Of a stretch of 64,000 nucleotides of DNA, positions 59,507-64,000 are shown piece after piece. The position numbers and the translations under genes are program-made. Below the pieces are notes generated by a model. It worked only from the letters and a program-made list of their open reading frames with translations, did not search any database and was not told the origin of the DNA. The stretch comes from Coprobacter secundus (GTDB taxonomy: Bacteria; Bacteroidota; Bacteroidia; Bacteroidales; Coprobacteraceae). The stretch lies in the NCBI GenBank assembly GCA_000803105.1, contig JTDA01000004.1, positions 124,001 through 188,000 of the forward strand. Reading direction: 5' to 3'. Numbering within the stretch: the first letter of the stretch is position 1; the number at the start of each line of letters is the position of its first letter.

Positions 59507-59561
59507 AAATAATTTCAATTTTCAAATAATTCTAAAACTTACCAAAATGCTCTTGCAAATA

Positions 59562-60596
59562 TTACATGATACCGCGTTCACGTAATTTTTGTTGCCATTT
59601 CCATGCAGAAGCCAAAGTATCTTCAAGAGTTTCTTTTGCTTCCCAGCCTAATTCTTTATTTGCCCATTCCGGATTTGCCCATACTTTTTCGATATCACCT
59701 TCACGTCGACCAACAATTTTGTAATTGACTTTTACTCCTGTAGCTTTCTCAAAAGTTTGAATCAACTCCAATACCGAAACGCCCTTTCCGGTACCCAAAT
59801 TGAATATTTCTACATCTTGCTTTGACTTACCTCCAAGCATACGATCCACAGCGATGACATGAGCCTTAGCCAAATCCACAACATTGATATAATCACGAAT
59901 ACAGGAACCATCAGGAGTATTGTAATCATCTCCAAAAACACTTAACTGCTCACGTATCCCCATAGCTGTCTGAGTTACATAAGGCAACAAATTTTGAGGA
60001 ACTCCAAGAGGTAATTCTCCAATTTCTGCAGTCGGATGAGCTCCTATCGGATTAAAATAACGAAGAATTATCGATTTAAATGGTACACCGGAATATATCG
60101 TATCTTTAATAATTTCCTCACATATTTGCTTAGTATTACCATAAGGTGACATCGCAGGCTTTATAGGCGCTTTCTCATCTACCGGCAAGATATCCGGCTG
60201 TCCGTACACAGTACAAGAAGACGAAAATACAATAGCTTCTACCCCATACTCCGGCATAAGATCTAACAAATTCATTAACGTCACTAAATTATTGCGATAA
60301 TACAACAAAGGTTTCTGTACCGACTCACCCACAGCCTTGCTCGCTGCAAAATTAATTATGCCTTTAATGCCCTTGTGCTCTTCAAATAGTTTGCGAAGAG
60401 CATCTTTATCTTGAAGATCCATTTGAACAAAAACCGGACGAATTCCCGTAATATGTTCTATACCATCAATAACACCTGCATTGGAGTTAGATAAGTTATC
60501 CAATACCACAACTTCATATCCGGCATTCTGCAATTCTACAGTAGTATGCGAACCAATATATCCGGCACCACCGGTCACTAAAATTTTACCTTTCAT
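59562..60596 (-). CDS. galE: UDP-glucose 4-epimerase
   Basis: A 344-residue extended short-chain dehydrogenase: Rossmann motif VTGGAGYIGSHTTVEL, NFAASKAVGESVQKPLLYYRNN, SSSCTVYG, active-site pair in YGNTK, FNPIGAHPTAEIGE, and GDDYNTPDGSCIRDYINVVDLAKAH, all canonical for GalE. It interconverts UDP-glucose and UDP-galactose for galactose use and envelope glycans. Monocistronic; no other Leloir genes are nearby. Confidence 0.97.
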   Translation of the reverse strand: MKGKILVTGGAGYIGSHTTVELQNAGYEVVVLDNLSNSNAGVIDGIEHITGIRPVFVQMDLQDKDALRKLFEEHKGIKGIINFAASKAVGESVQKPLLYYRNNLVTLMNLLDLMPEYGVEAIVFSSSCTVYGQPDILPVDEKAPIKPAMSPYGNTKQICEEIIKDTIYSGVPFKSIILRYFNPIGAHPTAEIGELPLGVPQNLLPYVTQTAMGIREQLSVFGDDYNTPDGSCIRDYINVVDLAKAHVIAVDRMLGGKSKQDVEIFNLGTGKGVSVLELIQTFEKATGVKVNYKIVGRREGDIEKVWANPEWANKELGWEAKETLEDTLASAWKWQQKLRERGIM

Positions 60597-60852
60597 AATT
60601 TGCCTTTCGTTATTTTAATATGTATAATTTAAGGATTATAGTGAGCTACAAAAATAGTTAAAAACAAAAACATACAGAACTAATTTTCACATAAATTTCC
60701 GCACCAAATCGACAAATATTATCTATACTTCAATTATAAAACTCACCAGACATAACATATGATATATCCAGATTTTATTGACTAAAAACTTTTTACCCAA
60801 ACAATCTTATTAAAATATTGAATCTCCCTATTAGATTATCAAAAAATATTTT

Positions 60853-60860
60853 TACCTTTG
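60853..60860 (+). promoter_or_regulatory. -7 promoter element of rplY
   Basis: TACCTTTG matches TAnnTTTG and gives an rplY leader of roughly 70 nt. Confidence 0.55.
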
Positions 60861-60891
60861 CCTCGCTTTTTGAATAGTACCGTGTGATGGG

Positions 60892-60913
60892 AAATTAGGA
60901 AGCAAACTAATTT
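60892..60913 (+). promoter_or_regulatory. hairpin in the rplY 5' leader
   Basis: AAATTAG (60892-60898) pairs with CTAATTT (60907-60913) over an 8-nt loop GAAGCAAA, 26 nt before the start codon. Possibly a ribosomal-protein autoregulatory site; AT-only pairs keep confidence low. Confidence 0.3.
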
Positions 60914-60938
60914 TGAGTAACACAAACAAATTAAACAA

Positions 60939-61589
60939 ATGAAAACATTCCAATTAGAAGGAACTCCCCGTATAGACTTGGGGAAAAAAGCTGTAAAAGC
61001 TATCCGTAAACAAGATTTAATCCCTGCAGTACTCAATGGCGGAGAAATTGTTGAAATGCCTTGTAATAAAGCATTAAAAGCTGGAGAAAAAGTTGTTGAA
61101 ATAGCTAATAACAAAGGTCTTATCGTTACAGACTTTACTGTTTCTAATGACGCTGTTCGCAAACTTATCTATACTCCCGAAATTTTTGCAGTAGATCTGA
61201 CCATCGGAGAAAAGAAAGTAATGGCCGTTGTAAAAGACGTACAATTCCATCCGGTAAATGACCGTATCCTCCATATGGATTTCCTTGAAGTTAACGATAA
61301 GAAACCTATCGTAATGGAAGTTCCTGTAGCCCTTGAAGGTCACTCTGAAGGTGTTAAAGCCGGTGGTAAATTAAGTCTCGAAATGAGAAAGCTTAAAGTA
61401 AAAGCTATATATACTCAAATCCCTGAAAAGTTGGTTATCAATATAGACAATTTAGGTTTAGGTAAGACTATGCAGGTAGGAGATCTTCATTTTGAAGGTC
61501 TTGAAATCATGAATGCCAAAAATGCTGTGGTTTGTGCCGTTAAGTTGACAAGAGCAGCCAGAGGTGCCCAAGCAAAAAGTGGTAAATAA
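60939..61589 (+). CDS. rplY: 50S ribosomal protein L25/general stress protein Ctc
   Basis: A 216-residue CTC-type bL25. N-terminal 5S-rRNA-binding domain (1-95; MKTFQLEGTPRIDLGKKAVKAIRKQDLIPAVLNGGE) and C-terminal TL5-like domain (100-195; HMDFLEVNDKKPIVMEVPVALEGHSEGVKAGGKLSLEMRKL). This longer form is usual in Bacteroidota. It leads a conserved rplY-pth-S4 group; pth starts 11 bases downstream. Confidence 0.96.
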   Translation: MKTFQLEGTPRIDLGKKAVKAIRKQDLIPAVLNGGEIVEMPCNKALKAGEKVVEIANNKGLIVTDFTVSNDAVRKLIYTPEIFAVDLTIGEKKVMAVVKDVQFHPVNDRILHMDFLEVNDKKPIVMEVPVALEGHSEGVKAGGKLSLEMRKLKVKAIYTQIPEKLVINIDNLGLGKTMQVGDLHFEGLEIMNAKNAVVCAVKLTRAARGAQAKSGK

Positions 61590-61599
61590 TATTGCTTAA

Positions 61600-62163
61600 A
61601 TGAAATATTTGATTGTAGGTTTGGGCAATATCGGTAGTGAATACGAAAATACCCGACACAACATAGGATTCAGAGTATTGGACGCTTTAGCTAAGGCGTC
61701 CAATCTTATTTTTAGTGATGGCCGCTACGGAGCCACATGCGAGATGAAAATCAAAGGCCGCACATTGGTGTTGCTGAAACCATCCACATATATGAATCTA
61801 AGTGGTAACGCTGTAAGATTCTGGCTACAAAAAGAAAATATTTCCATCGAAAACCTTTTAGTTGTTGTCGATGACTTGGCATTACCATTCGGTACTTTAC
61901 GACTTAAACCGAGAGGTAGTGATGCCGGACATAACGGACTAAAACATATACAACAAATATTAGGAACCGATAACTATGCACGTTTACGATTTGGTATCGG
62001 AAATGACTTTCCTCGAGGAGGGCAAGTAAATTTTGTTTTAGGCAGTTTTCCTCCAGAGGAAGAAAAAATATTACCCGAGAAATTTGAACGGGCAGGTGAA
62101 ATAATCAAAAGTTTTTGCTTAGCCGGAATACAACTCACCATGACACAGTTCAACAATAAATAA
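61600..62163 (+). CDS. pth: peptidyl-tRNA hydrolase
   Basis: A 187-residue Pth1: LIVGLGNIGSEYENTRHNIGF (catalytic His in RHN), KPSTYMNLSGNAV, VVVDDLALPFGTLRLKPRGSDAGHNGLKHI (Asp and Asn of the active site), LRFGIG. It releases tRNA from prematurely dropped peptidyl-tRNA. Co-transcribed with rplY upstream and the S4-domain gene 8 bases downstream. Confidence 0.97.
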   Translation: MKYLIVGLGNIGSEYENTRHNIGFRVLDALAKASNLIFSDGRYGATCEMKIKGRTLVLLKPSTYMNLSGNAVRFWLQKENISIENLLVVVDDLALPFGTLRLKPRGSDAGHNGLKHIQQILGTDNYARLRFGIGNDFPRGGQVNFVLGSFPPEEEKILPEKFERAGEIIKSFCLAGIQLTMTQFNNK

Positions 62164-62170
62164 ACGAACT

Positions 62171-62605
62171 ATGGGTAAAGAAAACGAAGTGCGTATAGAC
62201 AAATGGATGTGGGCCACCCGCATTTTCAAAACCCGTACTATTGCAGCCGAGGCTTGTAAAAAAGGTCGAGTATCGGTATCGGGAACCACAGTAAAACCTT
62301 CACGTACTATCAAAATTGGAGATATCATACAAGTACGTAAACCACCAGTTACATATTCTTTCAAAGTATTAGCATTGACAGAAAACCGAATGGGAGCTAA
62401 GCTCGTACCCGAATTTCTCGAAAACGTGACACCTCCTGAACAAATGGAGATACTCGAATTGAGCCGTATCAGTGGTTTTATCAATAGAAGTAAAGGTATG
62501 GGAAGACCGACAAAACGAGATAGCCGAGAACTAAAAAAATTTACCGAACAACAATATTTCGACGACACCTTCGATTTTGATTTCGACTTTGATAGCGAAG
62601 ATTAA
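62171..62605 (+). CDS. S4-domain RNA-binding protein (Hsp15-like)
   Basis: A 144-residue protein: N-terminal S4 domain VRIDKWMWATRIFKTRTIAAEACKKGRVSVSGTTVKPSRTIKIGDIIQVRK (about 6-60), a middle basic region (MGRPTKRDSRELKKF) and an acidic tail of repeated Asp-Phe (about 132-144). It is the Hsp15/RlmN-neighbour type that binds 50S subunits carrying stalled peptidyl-tRNA. Encoded just after pth, it fits a shared role in rescue of stalled ribosomes. The terminator lies 32 bases downstream. Confidence 0.9.
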   Translation: MGKENEVRIDKWMWATRIFKTRTIAAEACKKGRVSVSGTTVKPSRTIKIGDIIQVRKPPVTYSFKVLALTENRMGAKLVPEFLENVTPPEQMEILELSRISGFINRSKGMGRPTKRDSRELKKFTEQQYFDDTFDFDFDFDSED

Positions 62606-62636
62606 TTAAAAACAAAATAAACCGCCTATTTGTTAT

Positions 62637-62672
62637 ATAAGACAGTGTGTATATATACTGTCTTATTTTTTT
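62637..62672 (+). terminator. Rho-independent terminator of the rplY-pth-S4 operon
   Basis: ATAAGACAGT (62637-62646) and ACTGTCTTAT (62657-62666) form a perfect 10-bp stem with a 10-nt loop, followed directly by a T-run. Confidence 0.88.
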
Positions 62673-62687
62673 AAGAGGGTTCATAAT

Positions 62688-63521
62688 ATGACATCATTCA
62701 AACCATCAGATGAACTAAAGCAAAAACTCTACGTTATCATTTTTAAATCAGATACGAAGGGCGGAAAACTGTTTGACGTATTGCTTCTGATTGTCATTGT
62801 TTTTAGTGTCCTCCTCTCTATGCTTGAGAGTATCGTAGAATATGATAAGCAATACCTCATACCCTTCCGCATAGGAGAATGGATTATAACTTTTCTTTTC
62901 ACAATAGAATACATTTTACGTATTTACTGCGTTCCCAATAAAAAGAAATATATATTTTCATTCTATGGCATTATCGACTTTCTTTCTATACTCCCTGCTT
63001 TTATTAGTATTCTATTTAGTAGTACCCGGTATTTCAGCATTATCAGATCTCTGAGGTTACTTCGAATTTTCCGCATCTTGAAACTATCCCGATATGTAAA
63101 AGAAAGTAACCATCTGGCCGAATCAATAAAACGAAGCGCAAAAAAAATATTACTCTTCTCTTATTTCATCATTATTATGGTAACTATATTAGGAGCCATC
63201 ATGTATGTTGTAGAGAGTAAAGTAAACCCAGGATTCGGCAATATACCCGAAAGCGTATACTGGGCTGTCGTTACCCTCACAACTGTAGGTTACGGAGATA
63301 TTACACCTGTAACTTTTCTCGGACAATTGATTGCAACTGTCATTATGCTTCTCGGCTACTCGATCATTGCCGTACCTACTGGTATCGTTTCTTCAGAAAT
63401 GATACGCAGCCATCGCATGAAAGATGTCGTATGCCTTAAATGTGGGAATCAAGAACACGATAAAAATGCATTTTATTGCCATCAATGTGGTTCTCGACTG
63501 CCTGTATCCAAATCACCATAA
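62688..63521 (+). CDS. voltage-gated potassium-type ion channel with C-terminal zinc ribbon
   Basis: A 277-residue protein with six TM helices. S1 (about 26-46), S2 (about 64-84), S3 (about 92-110); S4 voltage sensor with regularly spaced Arg (IIRSLRLLRIFRILKLSRYVK, about 118-138); S5 (about 152-174), pore helix and selectivity filter TLTTVGYGDITPV (about 200-212), S6 (about 216-240). The C-terminus holds a zinc-ribbon-like module, CLKCGNQEHDKNAFYCHQCG, with two CxxC pairs. K+ selectivity is supported by TVGYGD. The soluble zinc ribbon may serve assembly or sensing; that is inference. Confidence 0.93.
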   Translation: MTSFKPSDELKQKLYVIIFKSDTKGGKLFDVLLLIVIVFSVLLSMLESIVEYDKQYLIPFRIGEWIITFLFTIEYILRIYCVPNKKKYIFSFYGIIDFLSILPAFISILFSSTRYFSIIRSLRLLRIFRILKLSRYVKESNHLAESIKRSAKKILLFSYFIIIMVTILGAIMYVVESKVNPGFGNIPESVYWAVVTLTTVGYGDITPVTFLGQLIATVIMLLGYSIIAVPTGIVSSEMIRSHRMKDVVCLKCGNQEHDKNAFYCHQCGSRLPVSKSP

Positions 63522-63851
63522 AAATTATATTATCTTAAACTATATCCGACTTTTTTACAAATCCATTTCTAAAATTTCGTTGAATATATTTTTTCGATTT
63601 TATATAGAAAAAACTGATTATCCGATAAATAAAAATACAAAAAAGTAGAAAGATATTCAAAACCAGTCTTTACGATTTCATCAAATAATTTAAACGGCTT
63701 CTATAGAAAAAAAATAGCATTTATCCATCAGAAACTAATATTTTATCAAAAAAATACGCTTATTGCTAAAAAACATTAACTTTGTGAATCAATGAAAGAA
63801 TATTGAAAAATTGTATAGGATTAAAATATCGATTCAAAAAAATTTAATAGT
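63522..63851. other. 330-base intergenic region with the ilvE promoter
   Basis: AT-rich and without a gene. A -7 box TAACTTTG at 63777-63784 precedes ilvE by about 70 nt. No terminator of the channel gene was recognised. Confidence 0.5.
63777..63784 (+). promoter_or_regulatory. -7 promoter element of ilvE
   Basis: TAACTTTG fits TAnnTTTG. No matching -33 TTTG at the usual distance. Confidence 0.45.
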
Positions 63852-64000
63852 ATGGAAACTATAGACTGGTCGAATCTATCGTTCGGTTATATGCCGACCG
63901 ATTATAATGTACGCTACACATACAAAAATAATGCATGGGGCGATTTAGAAATTTGGGATACTCCCGACATTAATTTGCATATGGCTGCAACATGCCTTCA
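63852..64000 (+). CDS. ilvE: branched-chain amino acid aminotransferase (partial, runs off the right edge)
   Basis: The first 49 residues are visible: METIDWSNLSFGYMPTDYNV followed by an RYTYKNNAWGDLEIWDTPDI stretch and MAATCLH. This agrees with the N-terminus of Bacteroidota IlvE (M-x-x-I-D-W-S-N-L-x-F-G-Y ... N-x-H-M-A-A-T-C-L-H-Y-G) as I recall it. The enzyme transfers the amino group between glutamate and the branched-chain 2-oxo acids. The PLP lysine lies outside the window. Confidence 0.85.
   Translation, partial: METIDWSNLSFGYMPTDYNVRYTYKNNAWGDLEIWDTPDINLHMAATCL

Larger units (their letters stand above)
60597..60938. other. 342-base divergent region between galE and rplY
   Basis: No gene. 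It contains the rplY -7 box (60853-60860) and a short hairpin in the rplY leader (60892-60913). Nothing else was recognised. Confidence 0.5.

Noticed and set aside
1..64000. tRNA genes, CRISPR arrays or insertion sequences anywhere in the window
   Set aside because: Intergenic regions were read for cloverleaf-like GTTCRANNC motifs, regularly spaced repeats and transposase frames; none was found. A dedicated covariance search would be decisive.

Overview
The window is a stretch of a low-GC Bacteroidota chromosome, most likely order Bacteroidales. The supporting signs are SusC/SusD-type outer-membrane pairs, TonB-dependent receptors, small DUF proteins restricted to this phylum (DUF4492, DUF4295, DUF4491), C-terminal sorting domains of the type IX secretion system (T9SS), and promoters of the TAnnTTTG (-7) type rather than sigma70 type. 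The low GC, the T9SS cargo and the cytochrome bd genes would fit a Barnesiellaceae/Coprobacter-like gut anaerobe, but that is inference. I see no rRNA, tRNA, CRISPR array, integrase or insertion sequence.

Region 1 (1-8.2 kb, minus strand): an outer-membrane uptake cluster made of a TonB-dependent receptor, a DUF4876 lipoprotein, a DUF6850-type beta-barrel and a T9SS-secreted protein. The substrate is unknown.

Region 2 (8.5-28.8 kb, minus strand): a polysaccharide utilisation locus. It has SusC, SusD and a small surface lipoprotein, two GH28 beta-helix enzymes, an acetyl-esterase gene broken by a 14-bp tandem duplication, an SGNH esterase, a GH26 beta-mannanase, a GH130 mannosylglucose phosphorylase, a GH78 alpha-L-rhamnosidase and an AraC regulator. 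Mannan-type and pectin-type activities are mixed. A 42-bp element with two TACTTT half-sites 21 bp apart lies exactly 22 nt upstream of the -7 box of both the GH130 and GH78 genes, and is a good candidate for the operator of the adjacent AraC protein. Two proteins share an N-terminal GLUG-like module.

Region 3 (29.3-51.5 kb): mostly housekeeping genes. These are ffh, folD, cydAB with DUF4492, fmt, rpmB-rpmG-DUF4295, glycerate kinase and rpiB, with small membrane or secreted proteins, a CapA-like protein, a metallophosphatase, a tandem ABC ATPase, an Omp85-type barrel and an NlpC/P60 hydrolase between them. A GT-C-like membrane gene without a visible start codon and a 46-bp perfect palindrome (terminator) stand out.

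Region 4 (51.7-64 kb): rubrerythrin with a Fur/PerR-type repressor and a clear 7-1-7 operator; a metal-related cluster (AraC regulator fused to a heavy-metal-associated domain, Cys-rich membrane protein, TonB receptor, secreted HMA protein); metY divergent from an Lrp-type regulator; galE; the rplY-pth-S4 group; a voltage-gated ion channel; and the start of ilvE at the right edge.
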